Source: Bacteroidetes bacterium UBA6161 (GTDB lineage Bacteria > Bacteroidota > Bacteroidia > NS11-12g > UBA955). From it: 64,000 nucleotides of DNA. The notes beneath the pieces were generated by a model. That model was given only the letters and a program-made list of their open reading frames with translations. It was not told the origin of the DNA and made no database searches. Position numbers and translations under genes: made by a program. Below are positions 34,835-44,800 of the stretch, piece after piece. The stretch is from the NCBI GenBank assembly GCA_002422315.1, contig DIUJ01000035.1, positions 1 to 64,000 on the forward strand, in the 5' to 3' direction. How positions within the stretch are numbered: the first letter of the stretch is position 1; every line of letters begins with the position of its first letter.

Positions 34835-36304
34835 ATGGTACAAGAGCTTCAATTATACAATACCCTTCATCGCAATATAGAACCATTCAAACCCATTGCA
34901 GCTCCTTTTGTGGGCATATATGTGTGTGGACCTACCGTTTATGGAGAACCACATTTGGGTCATGTTCGTGGGCCTATAACCTTTGATATTTTGCATAGGT
35001 ATTTACTTCACCTAGGGTACAAAGTTCGCCTAGTTCGAAATATTACCGATGTAGGCCACTTAACCAACGACAGCGATGATGGTGACGATAAAATAGCTGC
35101 TAAAGCTAAGTTAGAAGCTTTGGAACCTATGGAAATAGCTCAAATGTATACCAATTCTTACCATGCCATGCTTATGCAGTTGAATGTACTGCCAGCAAGT
35201 ATTGAACCCCGAGCCAGTGGCCATATTGTAGAGCAATTAGAAATGATTGAAACCTTAATACAAAAGGGTTTTGCATATTCTAGCAATGGTTCTGTTTATT
35301 TCGATGTGGAAAAATACTCCGAAACTCATGATTATGGAAAGCTTTCAGGTAGAATCAAAGAGGAATTGTTGGCAGGTTCTTCTAGAAGAAACTTGGAAGG
35401 ACAGAACGAAAAAAGAAATACTGCCGATTTTGCCCTTTGGAAAAAAGCCGACAAATCCCATATTATGCAGTGGAACTCGCCTTGGGGAAAAGGGTTCCCA
35501 GGCTGGCATATAGAGTGCTCTGCAATGAGTGCCAAATATCTGGGAACTCAGTTCGACATTCATGGCGGAGGTTTGGATTTACTTTTCCCACATCACGAAA
35601 GCGAGGTAGCTCAAAGCACCGCTTGCTTTGGAACAAATCCAGCAAAACTTTGGATGCACCATAATATGGTGACAATAAATGGCCAAAAAATGGCCAAATC
35701 GCTAAACAATGGTATACTTGTAAAAGACTTTTTTACAGGGAACAATCCCTTGTTGGACAAAGCTTACAGTCCTATGAATCTTAAATTTTTTATCTTGCAA
35801 GCTCATTATAGAGGTACCCTAGATTTTTCTAACGAAGCATTGCAAGCTGCAGAAAAAGGTTTAAACAGACTATTGGAAACTAGAGAAACTATTGAAAAAT
35901 TAGAGCCTTCGGCTATTTCTTCTTGGGATGTAGACAAATGGGTAAAAGAATGTTTTGAAGCTTTAAACGATGATTTAAATACTCCCATTTTAATTGCTAA
36001 ACTATTTGAAGCTGTTAAACAGTGTAATTCTACCTTTGCTAAAATAGAGTCACTTTCTGCAGAAGATATAAAGAAATTACAAAACTTTTTTAGTTTATTT
36101 GTTTTTGAAATATTGGGCCTTCAAAAAGAAGAAAAAAGCCAAAGTAACAAGGAAATTGAGTTTTTAGAATTGCTAATAGAATTGCGAAGAAATGCAAAAG
36201 AAAATAAAGATTTTGCAACCGCAGATAGTATTAGGAATAAACTTACGGAACTTGGTGTTACGCTTAAAGATTCAAAAGAAGGAACGAGCTTTACAATAAA
36301 TTAA
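34835..36304 (+). CDS. cysS: Cysteinyl-tRNA synthetase
   Basis: Charges tRNA-Cys. The class I signatures are CGPTVYGEPHLGHVRGPITFD (HIGH-type motif HLGH, zinc-binding Cys in YVCGPTV) and KMAKSLNN (KMSKS type). The zinc site continues with GWHIECSAM and GGGLDLLFPHHESE. The ATG at 34835 gives MVQELQLYNTLHR; a longer frame from TTG 34826 overlaps the predicted promoter and is not favoured. It heads a tightly packed plus-strand run through the glycosyltransferase gene, with the glutaminyl cyclase gene 4 bases downstream. Confidence 0.95.
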   Translation: MVQELQLYNTLHRNIEPFKPIAAPFVGIYVCGPTVYGEPHLGHVRGPITFDILHRYLLHLGYKVRLVRNITDVGHLTNDSDDGDDKIAAKAKLEALEPMEIAQMYTNSYHAMLMQLNVLPASIEPRASGHIVEQLEMIETLIQKGFAYSSNGSVYFDVEKYSETHDYGKLSGRIKEELLAGSSRRNLEGQNEKRNTADFALWKKADKSHIMQWNSPWGKGFPGWHIECSAMSAKYLGTQFDIHGGGLDLLFPHHESEVAQSTACFGTNPAKLWMHHNMVTINGQKMAKSLNNGILVKDFFTGNNPLLDKAYSPMNLKFFILQAHYRGTLDFSNEALQAAEKGLNRLLETRETIEKLEPSAISSWDVDKWVKECFEALNDDLNTPILIAKLFEAVKQCNSTFAKIESLSAEDIKKLQNFFSLFVFEILGLQKEEKSQSNKEIEFLELLIELRRNAKENKDFATADSIRNKLTELGVTLKDSKEGTSFTIN

Positions 36305-36308
36305 ATCT

Positions 36309-37331
36309 ATGAACAGAAACATCCTCTTGTATAGTTTTGTGTTATTTATTAGCACGCTTTTGTGTGCTTGCAATTCCGAGAACAAACCGAATCCTCAATC
36401 ACCTAAAAGCAATAGTACTACCATCAAAGAGGTGGAAAATGTTCCTGTATTTATGGAAGACTCCGCTTATGAATACATTCAACAACAGGTAGATTTTGGG
36501 CCTAGAGTACCTGGTACTCTTACCCACAAAAAATGCGGAGATTATTTAGTACAAAAACTAAAATCCTTTGGTCCAAATAGCCCTGAGGTAAGCGAACAAA
36601 ATAGTACTGCCAAAACATTTGATAATTTTACCATTCCTGTTCGCAACATTATAGCAAGCTTTAACCCCAAGCACAGCAATAGAATTTTACTTGCTGCCCA
36701 TTGGGATACTAGACCATTTGCAGAAATGGATGTGGAATTAAAAAACAAACCCATAGACGGAGCAAATGATGGAGCAAGCGGTGTGGGAGTTTTGTTAGAA
36801 ATAGCAAGACAACTAGCCATAGAAAAACCTGAGATTGGGGTGGATATCATTTTTTTTGATGCAGAAGATTGGGGAGATACTACCGGAGCTACACCAGATA
36901 GCTACTGCTTAGGTTCTCAATATTGGGCACAAAACCCACATGTTCCAAACTATACTGCAAATTTCGGAATTTTATTGGATATGGTGGGTGGTAAAAATGC
37001 TCTTTTTGCAATTGAAGAGAACTCGTGGAAAATGGCAAGTACGACGGTATCTACTGTTTGGTCTACTGCACAAAAACTCGGGTTTGGCGATATGTTCATA
37101 AACCAAAAAAGAGGCCCTATTATCGACGACCATTATTATGTTATGCTTTACCGTAGATTCCCTATGGTAGATATTATTAACTACGATCCAGACAGCTACA
37201 GCAGATTTGGGCATTTTTGGCATACCCACCAAGACAATATGTTTTGGATTTCTCCTAAAACCCTTAAAGCTGTAGGACAAACTGTTTTGCAAGTAGTATA
37301 TCAAGAAAATGCCAACCTAACTCAAAAGTAA
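36309..37331 (+). CDS. Glutaminyl cyclase lipoprotein (M28-type)
   Basis: A 340-aa lipoprotein with lipobox L-C-A-C (Cys21). It resembles type II glutaminyl-peptide cyclotransferases, zinc enzymes with the M28 fold that convert N-terminal Gln into pyroglutamate. Key sites are LLAAHWDTRPFAEMD, IDGANDGASGVGVLLE (zinc Asp), IIFFDAEDWGD (catalytic/zinc Glu) and RFGHFWHTHQDNM (zinc His). In Bacteroidota, this enzyme is thought to act on proteins whose signal peptide is cut just before Gln. M28 aminopeptidase is the alternative, but the HWDTRPFA pattern favours the cyclase. It is coupled to the next gene by a one-base stop/start overlap. Confidence 0.85.
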   Translation: MNRNILLYSFVLFISTLLCACNSENKPNPQSPKSNSTTIKEVENVPVFMEDSAYEYIQQQVDFGPRVPGTLTHKKCGDYLVQKLKSFGPNSPEVSEQNSTAKTFDNFTIPVRNIIASFNPKHSNRILLAAHWDTRPFAEMDVELKNKPIDGANDGASGVGVLLEIARQLAIEKPEIGVDIIFFDAEDWGDTTGATPDSYCLGSQYWAQNPHVPNYTANFGILLDMVGGKNALFAIEENSWKMASTTVSTVWSTAQKLGFGDMFINQKRGPIIDDHYYVMLYRRFPMVDIINYDPDSYSRFGHFWHTHQDNMFWISPKTLKAVGQTVLQVVYQENANLTQK

Positions 37332-38248
37332 TGAAAACTGTTTTAATTACCGGAAGCAATGGCCTTTTGGGTCAAAAACTTACCGACCTCTATTTACAAA
37401 AAAAGAATAAAAAACTTATAGCAACAGGTTTGGGGCCGAATAGACACCCCGAAAAAAATGGCTACATTTACGAAACCTTAGATATTAAAGATAAGTCAAA
37501 TCTCATTTCGATTATAGACAAGTATAAACCAGATTGTATTATACACACTGCTGCTATGACCCAAGTAGACGATTGCGAAACAAACAAAGTAGAATGCGAT
37601 AGTTTAAATGTAGGTGCGGTAGAGAATATTGCGAGTGTAGCTGCTGAATACAACATTCACTTGGTGCATTTATCTACCGATTTTATTTTTGATGGCACCA
37701 AAGAATTGCTCTCGGAAGAGGAAACACCCAATCCTTTAAGTTACTATGGATTAAGTAAACTTAAGGGAGAACAAATTATACAAAAAACCTGCAAATCCTT
37801 TGCAATTCTTAGAACCGTGCTCGTATATGGAGTAGTAGCAGACATGAGTAGATCCAACATCGTGCTATGGGCTGTAAACTCGCTAAAGGCAGGGAAAAAC
37901 ATAAAAGTGGTAAACGATCAATGGAGAACCCCTACCCTCGCAGAAGATTTGGCACAAGGATGCTATTTAGCGGAGGATAAAAATGCTGTTGGTATCTTCA
38001 ACATATCAGGCCCCGATTATGTAAGTATGGACCAAATGGTTTTAACCATTGCAGATATCTGGAATCTAGATACTTCGTTAATTCAAACTATAAGTAGTAT
38101 TGAATTAAACCAAGCTGCTAAAAGACCTCCAAAAACTGGATTTAACATAAACAAAGCCATTAAAGATTTACAATATTCTCCCCATAATTTAGAAGATGGC
38201 TTAAAACTTGTAAAGTCTCAAATAGAAGTAAATAATACCCCAAAATGA
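37331..38248 (+). CDS. RmlD-like sugar-nucleotide reductase (SDR)
   Basis: A 305-aa extended SDR protein resembling dTDP-4-dehydrorhamnose reductase. The Rossmann motif is VLITGSNGLLGQKL; the catalytic pair is in YYGLSKLKGE (YxxxK), with HLSTDFIFDGT and RTPTLAEDLAQGC as in the RmlD family. Without rmlA, rmlB or rmlC nearby, the exact substrate is uncertain. It overlaps the MuiA-like gene by 4 bases and sits in an operon with GDP-fucose synthase and a glycosyltransferase, which suggests glycan synthesis. Confidence 0.85.
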   Translation: MKTVLITGSNGLLGQKLTDLYLQKKNKKLIATGLGPNRHPEKNGYIYETLDIKDKSNLISIIDKYKPDCIIHTAAMTQVDDCETNKVECDSLNVGAVENIASVAAEYNIHLVHLSTDFIFDGTKELLSEEETPNPLSYYGLSKLKGEQIIQKTCKSFAILRTVLVYGVVADMSRSNIVLWAVNSLKAGKNIKVVNDQWRTPTLAEDLAQGCYLAEDKNAVGIFNISGPDYVSMDQMVLTIADIWNLDTSLIQTISSIELNQAAKRPPKTGFNINKAIKDLQYSPHNLEDGLKLVKSQIEVNNTPK

Positions 38249-39900
38249 AAAAACTAAGCTTTGCATTATTTGTTCTACTTACACAGAACCTTTTTGCCCA
38301 AGAGAAAAGAATACAATCAGAAATTGAATCTGTAAAAATCTATACTCAAGGTGCAGAGGTTTTAAGAAAAGCCAAAACCACTTTGAACAAAGGCAATACC
38401 TTAATCATTGTTGAAAATATTTCTTCTGATATACAAACCTCAAGCATTCAAATTTATAATCAATCTAACATTGAAATCTTATCTATAAACCATGCTATAA
38501 ACCACAATAAAACTATTGATAAAAACAGTAGAATAAATGAAATAGAGGATTCTATGAAGCAAGTTAGCAACAAAATTGCTTTGCTAAGAATAGAAATTAA
38601 TAGTTTAGATCATGAAAGTAGTATTTTAAGTTCCAACAAGAGTTTTAACAACACAAGCAGCGGAATTAACAATATAGAGTTTGTTAAATTTTTAGATATT
38701 CAACGCAATAGATTAAACGCCTTAAACAAAGAAAAATATGTTAACAATCAGAAAATACAAGAATTAACAGAGGCCTTAAATGCACTCCAATTTAGTCTAA
38801 ATGAAGAAAAGAATAAACTTAAAGAAGCAAATGGAGAAATAAGATTAATGGTTTATAGCCCTAATCCTAACACTCTGTTCTCTTTTGGATTAAGCTATCT
38901 GGCTAACGTTGCAGGTTGGATACCTGTGTACGATATTATGACCGAAGGCCCAGCAAAAAAAAGCACCTTAGTTTACAAAGCAGAAATTGCTCAAAATACT
39001 GGGGAAAATTGGAACAATGTAAAACTAAGCTTAAGTTCTGCAAATCCAAGCCTAGGGCTTAACTTACCGGAATTAAAACCTGCGTATTTGTCTTTCGTAC
39101 CGCCACTTATACAAAAAGGCAAATCAAGCACTCAAAAAAAATTAAATTATGCCAATAGCAAAATGGAAGAAGTATTTGAAGATATTGACGACCTAAAAGG
39201 CGTTTCTTTCAGAGGTAGCAGAATTGATAATACGTCTCAATTTATAAATGAAACAAGAGGAATAAATAACTCTTTAAATACCAATACTACTTCAAACGAA
39301 GTAGTTATAGAGTTTAGCATACCACTCCCCTACACTATACCCAATGATGGGCAAGGAAGAGTGGTAAATATTAAAGACTTTGATTTCCCAATGGTGTATG
39401 AGTATTTTAGTGTACCCAAAAAAGAATGCGCTGTATTCCTTACAGGTTTAAGTACGGATTGGCAAAAACTAAACCTATTGCCAGGAAATGCTAATATGTA
39501 TTTTAACAACAACTACAGTGGTCAGATGTACCTAAACCCTAGTCCGGATAACGATACATTGGCACTTTCCTTTGGAAGAGACAAAAGGATTCTTGTAGAA
39601 AGAAAAATTCTGAAAGACTTTTCTCAAAAAAGCTTTTTGGGAAGTACAAAAAAAGAAACCTTTACTTTCGAGATAATTGTAAACAATACCAATGATTTTA
39701 CGGCTGATGTGAAAATACAAGACCAAATTCCTATCTCCACAAACGCCGAAATAAAAGTTGAAATTGAGGATATATCTGATGCTAAACAGAATATAGAAAC
39801 GGGAGTTCTAGAATGGAAACTTGCCCTAAAAGCCAAAGAAACAAAAAAACTAAAAGTGATTTATAATGTTACTTCTCCTAAAACAAAAAGAGTTTATTAA
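38245..39900 (+). CDS. MuiA-like exported protein (DUF4140/DUF4139)
   Basis: A 551-aa exported protein of the mucoidy-inhibitor A type. The signal peptide ends LFA|Q. The N-terminal DUF4140 domain has IESVKIYTQGAEVLRKAKTTLNKGNTLIIVENIS. A coiled-coil stretch runs about residues 92-200, and the C-terminal DUF4139 region begins near 210 with FGLSYLANVAGWIPVYDIMTEGP. The family was named for reduced mucoidy in Klebsiella when overexpressed; the molecular function is unknown. Its place among sugar-nucleotide genes fits a link to envelope polysaccharide. Confidence 0.85.
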   Translation: MKKLSFALFVLLTQNLFAQEKRIQSEIESVKIYTQGAEVLRKAKTTLNKGNTLIIVENISSDIQTSSIQIYNQSNIEILSINHAINHNKTIDKNSRINEIEDSMKQVSNKIALLRIEINSLDHESSILSSNKSFNNTSSGINNIEFVKFLDIQRNRLNALNKEKYVNNQKIQELTEALNALQFSLNEEKNKLKEANGEIRLMVYSPNPNTLFSFGLSYLANVAGWIPVYDIMTEGPAKKSTLVYKAEIAQNTGENWNNVKLSLSSANPSLGLNLPELKPAYLSFVPPLIQKGKSSTQKKLNYANSKMEEVFEDIDDLKGVSFRGSRIDNTSQFINETRGINNSLNTNTTSNEVVIEFSIPLPYTIPNDGQGRVVNIKDFDFPMVYEYFSVPKKECAVFLTGLSTDWQKLNLLPGNANMYFNNNYSGQMYLNPSPDNDTLALSFGRDKRILVERKILKDFSQKSFLGSTKKETFTFEIIVNNTNDFTADVKIQDQIPISTNAEIKVEIEDISDAKQNIETGVLEWKLALKAKETKKLKVIYNVTSPKTKRVY

Positions 39901-39906
39901 AATAAA

Positions 39907-40836
39907 ATGGATTTAAATAGTAAAATATATGTGGCTGGCCACAGAGGAATGGTGGGGTCTGCTGTAGTAAGAGAATTGGAAAGAAAAGGGTATAAAAACA
40001 TAATTACTAAGACCTCCAAAGAACTAGACCTGAGGAACCAAATACAAGTGGCTAATTTTTTCGAAGAAAACAAACCAGAATTTGTATTTTTGGCAGCTGC
40101 CAAAGTAGGCGGTATAGTTGCAAACAATACATATAGAGCCGACTTTCTATATGAAAATCTTCAAATCCAAAACAATGTAATACACCAGGCATACTTACAT
40201 AATGTAAAAAAACTGATGTTTTTTGGTTCTTCATGCATTTATCCTAAATTAGCCCCACAACCATTAAAAGAAGAGGCACTTCTTACAGGTCTTTTAGAAC
40301 CTACCAATGAACCCTATGCTATCGCTAAAATTGCTGGAATTAAACTTTGTGAAGCATACCGAGACCAATATACCTGTAACTTTATAAGCGTAATGCCCAC
40401 TAATTTATATGGATTAAACGACAATTATCACCCCGAAAATAGCCACGTATTGCCTGCGCTTATTCGCAAGTTTCATGAAGCAAAACAAAGCAAAGCCGAT
40501 TCTGTAGAGATATGGGGCACAGGGAGCCCGCTAAGGGAGTTTCTATTTGCCGACGACCTAGCAGAAGCTTCTGTATTTTTAATGCTTCATTACAACGAAA
40601 AACAATTTGTAAATATAGGATATGGCGAAGACCTATCCATAAAAGATCTTGCTCTTTTAATTAAAAATATCATTGGATTCGAAGGGGAATTAAAATTCAA
40701 TACCGACAAACCCGATGGAACACCGAGAAAATTAATGAGCGTAGACAAACTTTTTGCATTGGGCTGGAAACCAAAAACTAATTTAGAAGAAGGAATCAAA
40801 ATAGCTTACACTGATTTTTTAAGCAAGTACTCTTGA
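39907..40836 (+). CDS. GDP-L-fucose synthase
   Basis: A 309-aa SDR enzyme (Fcl/WcaG) that makes GDP-L-fucose from GDP-4-keto-6-deoxymannose by epimerisation and reduction. Visible: VAGHRGMVGSAVVREL (NADP motif), FFGSSCIYPKLAPQPLKE (SSCIYP signature), YAIAKIAGIKLCEAYRDQY (YxxxK), and NLYGLNDNYHPENSHVLPALIRKF. GDP-mannose dehydratase (gmd) is not in this window. The stop overlaps the TTG start of the glycosyltransferase gene by 4 bases. Confidence 0.95.
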   Translation: MDLNSKIYVAGHRGMVGSAVVRELERKGYKNIITKTSKELDLRNQIQVANFFEENKPEFVFLAAAKVGGIVANNTYRADFLYENLQIQNNVIHQAYLHNVKKLMFFGSSCIYPKLAPQPLKEEALLTGLLEPTNEPYAIAKIAGIKLCEAYRDQYTCNFISVMPTNLYGLNDNYHPENSHVLPALIRKFHEAKQSKADSVEIWGTGSPLREFLFADDLAEASVFLMLHYNEKQFVNIGYGEDLSIKDLALLIKNIIGFEGELKFNTDKPDGTPRKLMSVDKLFALGWKPKTNLEEGIKIAYTDFLSKYS

Positions 40837-41822
40837 AAAAAATATCTATACACTACCTAAGTGACGGGCCAAAAAATACTGGCGGGTATTTCCATGAAAA
40901 TTTTTGGTTCGAAAAAATCTCCGATTTTTACTCTACTATTGATTATGAGGTAGTATCTTTTGAATTAAGACCTGAAAAATACCACTCAGGGTTCAAAAAT
41001 ATTGCATCTTGGTGGATTAGCCTCTTTCGCAATTCTAATGCAGACTTGGTTTTAGTTCCTGCGCGTAATGCTTTACCGGTCTTAATAAGGAATCTTTTTA
41101 GCAAAAACAAAGTTTGGGTAGTTTTCCATTCTTACAACAACGAGGAATTGAAAAAAAATAGACTAAAAGCTATTTACCATGTTTTACTTTTTGGATTAAT
41201 ACGGAATTCAAGCATTTGCAAGCACGCTAAAATTGTAACAGTATGCGATACTTGGAAAGTATTTTTTGTAAACAAGCTACAAATAAGTACTAAAAAGATT
41301 ATCAAGCTGCCCAATCTATTTGATAGTAAATACTTACAAAACTATTCGCAGCCAATTAAATCAAAATCCATACACTTAGGAATGTGGTCTGCAAAAATAG
41401 ACCCAATGGTATATGAAATTGCTGCAAAATTAAGCGCAAGAGGATACAACTGTTTTTTTACTAGTCCAGATGATCTTATCGCTTTTGGGGCCTATGGTTA
41501 TTCCATTTATTTCTGCGACAGCCCAAATGAATATTACCAAAAAGTAGCAGATTCTTTATACACTTTATCTTTTTCTAAAATTCCTGAAGGTTGGTCTAGG
41601 GTGGCGCACGAAAGTTTTTTACTTGGAACACCTGTAATTGGAAGCGACAATTGGGGCCAAGGGGAATTAATCAGGGAAGCAAATGGATTTATTGCCGAAA
41701 CAACAGCAGAAGTTTTAGAAATAATTGAGCTAAAACCATCATGGAAATCAAATACTAACTTTAAAGAAAAATACGAAGAGAATAATGCGTCAGTAATACT
41801 TCAAGCTATATTATCTCAATAA
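40833..41822 (+). CDS. Glycosyltransferase, GT-B type
   Basis: A 329-aa protein likely to transfer a sugar from a nucleotide donor. The C-terminal donor-binding region is GT4-like: FSKIPEGWSRVAHESFLLGTPVIGSDNWGQGELIREANGFIAE, with the E-x-F/L-x-x-G-x-P-V pattern. It starts with TTG (40833) inside the stop of GDP-fucose synthase. The predicted acceptor is unknown; fucose is a possible donor by context. Its last 12 bases overlap the tail of the convergent T9SS cargo gene. Confidence 0.85.
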   Translation: MKKISIHYLSDGPKNTGGYFHENFWFEKISDFYSTIDYEVVSFELRPEKYHSGFKNIASWWISLFRNSNADLVLVPARNALPVLIRNLFSKNKVWVVFHSYNNEELKKNRLKAIYHVLLFGLIRNSSICKHAKIVTVCDTWKVFFVNKLQISTKKIIKLPNLFDSKYLQNYSQPIKSKSIHLGMWSAKIDPMVYEIAAKLSARGYNCFFTSPDDLIAFGAYGYSIYFCDSPNEYYQKVADSLYTLSFSKIPEGWSRVAHESFLLGTPVIGSDNWGQGELIREANGFIAETTAEVLEIIELKPSWKSNTNFKEKYEENNASVILQAILSQ

Positions 41823-44800
41823 TGTCAAAGTCCCTTTAAAACCTCTATTCCCTCCTAGTTGATTTTCTACCTGAATTACATAAGCATAAATACCAGGCTC
41901 ACACTTCATTCCATTCACGGTTCCATCCCATCCTATTTCAGGATCTTTACTTTCAAATATAACCTCTCCCCATTTGTTTAAAATTAACATTTGAAAAGAA
42001 CCATGTTCTGTAACTGTAACTTTGAAAACATTGTTTATCGATGGTCCATCCCCATTAGGACTAAATGCATTTGGTATATATAGATTCAAAGGAGGGGAAA
42101 CAATTAATTCTGAGGATGCATACCCTTCGCATCCGAAAATATCTTTTACCCAAAGCTCTATCTTAAAGTCTCCTTCTTTCGTATTTACCTTGTGTTCTAT
42201 GAATTTTGTATTTTCATAGACCGTGTTTTCTACTTTCCAATTTCTTTTTATAATTTCATGAGCATATTGGGTGGCATCGTATACTTTAAGTAAATTAAAA
42301 TCTACAGGAACATTATCCAAAGGATTGGAGACTATTTCCGGCATAGGCGACTCAGAAACAACAATAAGCTGTGGTACTAATACAATAGAACTACAATATT
42401 CATTAAAGACATGTGCCTGTATAGAATTTATACCTATAAAGTTATTTGGCAAGAAAACCTCAGAACTTAGTGCCACTTTTTGTTTCACTAAAGTATTGTT
42501 AATATACCAATCTACAAGACTCGCATGCTTAGATTGGGTTTCCAATCTAATTTCTGTTTCTTCGCTGCAGTAATGACTATCTAAAACTTGGATTGTTATT
42601 TCGGGATTTGGACTTAGTGAAAAATCAAAAACCTTATTTACCTCTGGACACTGGCTAAGTAGAGAAATATTCATCGAAATACCAAGGTTTCGAATAGAAT
42701 TGGCACTAGGATATAAAGAATATGCATCCAACCCTTTTGAAATCAAAGAATCTGCCTGTGGGCTTTGAATTGAAAGAGTTGAATTTTCTATTGAACTTTT
42801 AATTTTGAAAGAGATAGGCATGTTAGAACCACAATAAACCTTATCCATACTTTCGCCTTCATATATTATTTGTGGTATTTCCTTTAAATCAATATATCTT
42901 AATTTTTCTGCATAACAGGAACTCTCAGGATGTCTGTAAGACATCGTTAATAAGGCGTAATTTTCATTGGTCAAATCTAAGGAAGCGGGATTGAATATAT
43001 GTCCTTCTGTTACTCCTGTTCCTTGCCAGGTTGCATTACCATCGTAAGTTTCCAAAACAATAGATTCGCTATTTTTGCATATCCACAAAGAATCTGAAGT
43101 CAAGTTTTCTAAAGCTTGAAGATAAAAAAACTTAAAGGTAAGAGGATACTCTGAATTACAAAACTCATTGTTTCCTTCGAATATTAGATTATATGTTCCA
43201 CTCGACTTAAGAACACCAAGGTCTAAGAATCTATTTTCAAAAACAAGACCTTCTACAAAAGAAGAAAAAACACCTGTTGTAGGGGATAACCCGTAGAATG
43301 AATGAAGGTCTACAAGGCCGGAGTTCTGGCAAAATGGACCCAGTTCTTTTTGTAGCAATTCTGAAGTATTAAGCTTTTGAATATCAAAAGTATCGGCATA
43401 CAAACACCCTGTTAAATCCTTAAATTCTATTCTAAAGGAAATCTTATCGTTTAAAAAATCTGTTTTATTAAAAAACCATTGGTTTTCTCGTTTGTAAATT
43501 TCAAGTGCATTTTGAATTGCGTGAATTGAATGCACTTGTGAAAAATCGCTGTTTTTGTTAAATAGAGAATTCAACTCGAATTCTCCTTCTAAATTGCTAC
43601 AAAAATAACCATCTAAAACTTCAAAGCCAGGCTTTTTATGTGCTAAGAACTTTGTAGTATCAGAAAAACTACATCCTAAATTATCCACTACATTAAGGCT
43701 AAGTTTCTGAGCCTCGAAGCCTGGGTAAACCAAGGCATAAGAACTTCCTAATTTAGAATCCCAGTAAAATCTCAATGGTGCTTGTCCTGATACATTTCTT
43801 GGTATTATTTCTAATAAATAATCTTTGCAACCCACATATACACTATCCAATGTAAAACTAGGGATTTGAAAGGAAGTAAGTGATATGCTATCTTTCACAA
43901 GTCCACTACAGAATTGATCTATTTTTGTTTCAAATAAAAGTTTGCCTCCTTGGGTATACTGAATGAAATGTTTTTTACCCAAAAAGGTATCTTTATCGCC
44001 ATTTGGATATGCCACATGCCATACAAATGAATTGTTGGAGAATCCATTTGCAGTGGCATCCAATGTCAATTTACCACACTGTGAAGTAAGAATACTTGTC
44101 TGTATAGATGGGGAAGAATTTACCTTTATTTTGTATGTAAATGTAGATACCCCACTTAAAGGGCAATTGTTATCTTGAAGAATTAAAGTTACAAAATAAG
44201 CATAAGCACTAGAAGAGCTGGAAGGTGGAGACCAACAAAAACGACCTCTATTAAATGGAGCAGAACTTCTAGTGCTCTCACTAAATATCATGTTATTCGT
44301 TAAATTCAACATCCTAAATGCAACAGTATCAGAAAGATTTTGCGTATTCTTTGTATCCATTGCATCTAAGATTGTGCAAAAACTTTCATTCTCGCACAAA
44401 TTAATTCTAGAATTTAAAGAACTTAGTCTTGGTTGTTGGTTATTTCCTTGATATACTCTAGTATGAAAATCTCTTCTAATTTTACTTACAGCTACTAGAA
44501 CCCCAAAATTATTTTTCTTCCATTTGGTAATTTCATAAACAAAAACCGCATTTTGTCCCGAAAAAGTTGGATAAAAAATCGTATTACCCGTCTCCCTGTC
44601 TAAAAAAATACCTATTGGTATTGTAGCATTAGGGTTTGGAATACAACTAGATAAACTACATTGAACTTGTAAGGGTCTCTGAAAAGTATAGCCATTAGGA
44701 TAATTTATTGAAACATCGAAATCTGACAAAGCAGGAACTAATGCAACACTAATGCTATCGGCATCTTGAACTACTATTCCTGGAGAATGAGTAAGAGTTG

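Noticed and set aside
34708..34986. Plus-strand 92-residue frame before and into cysS
   Set aside because: Out of frame with cysS; rich in Cys and Trp, no family pattern and no promoter.
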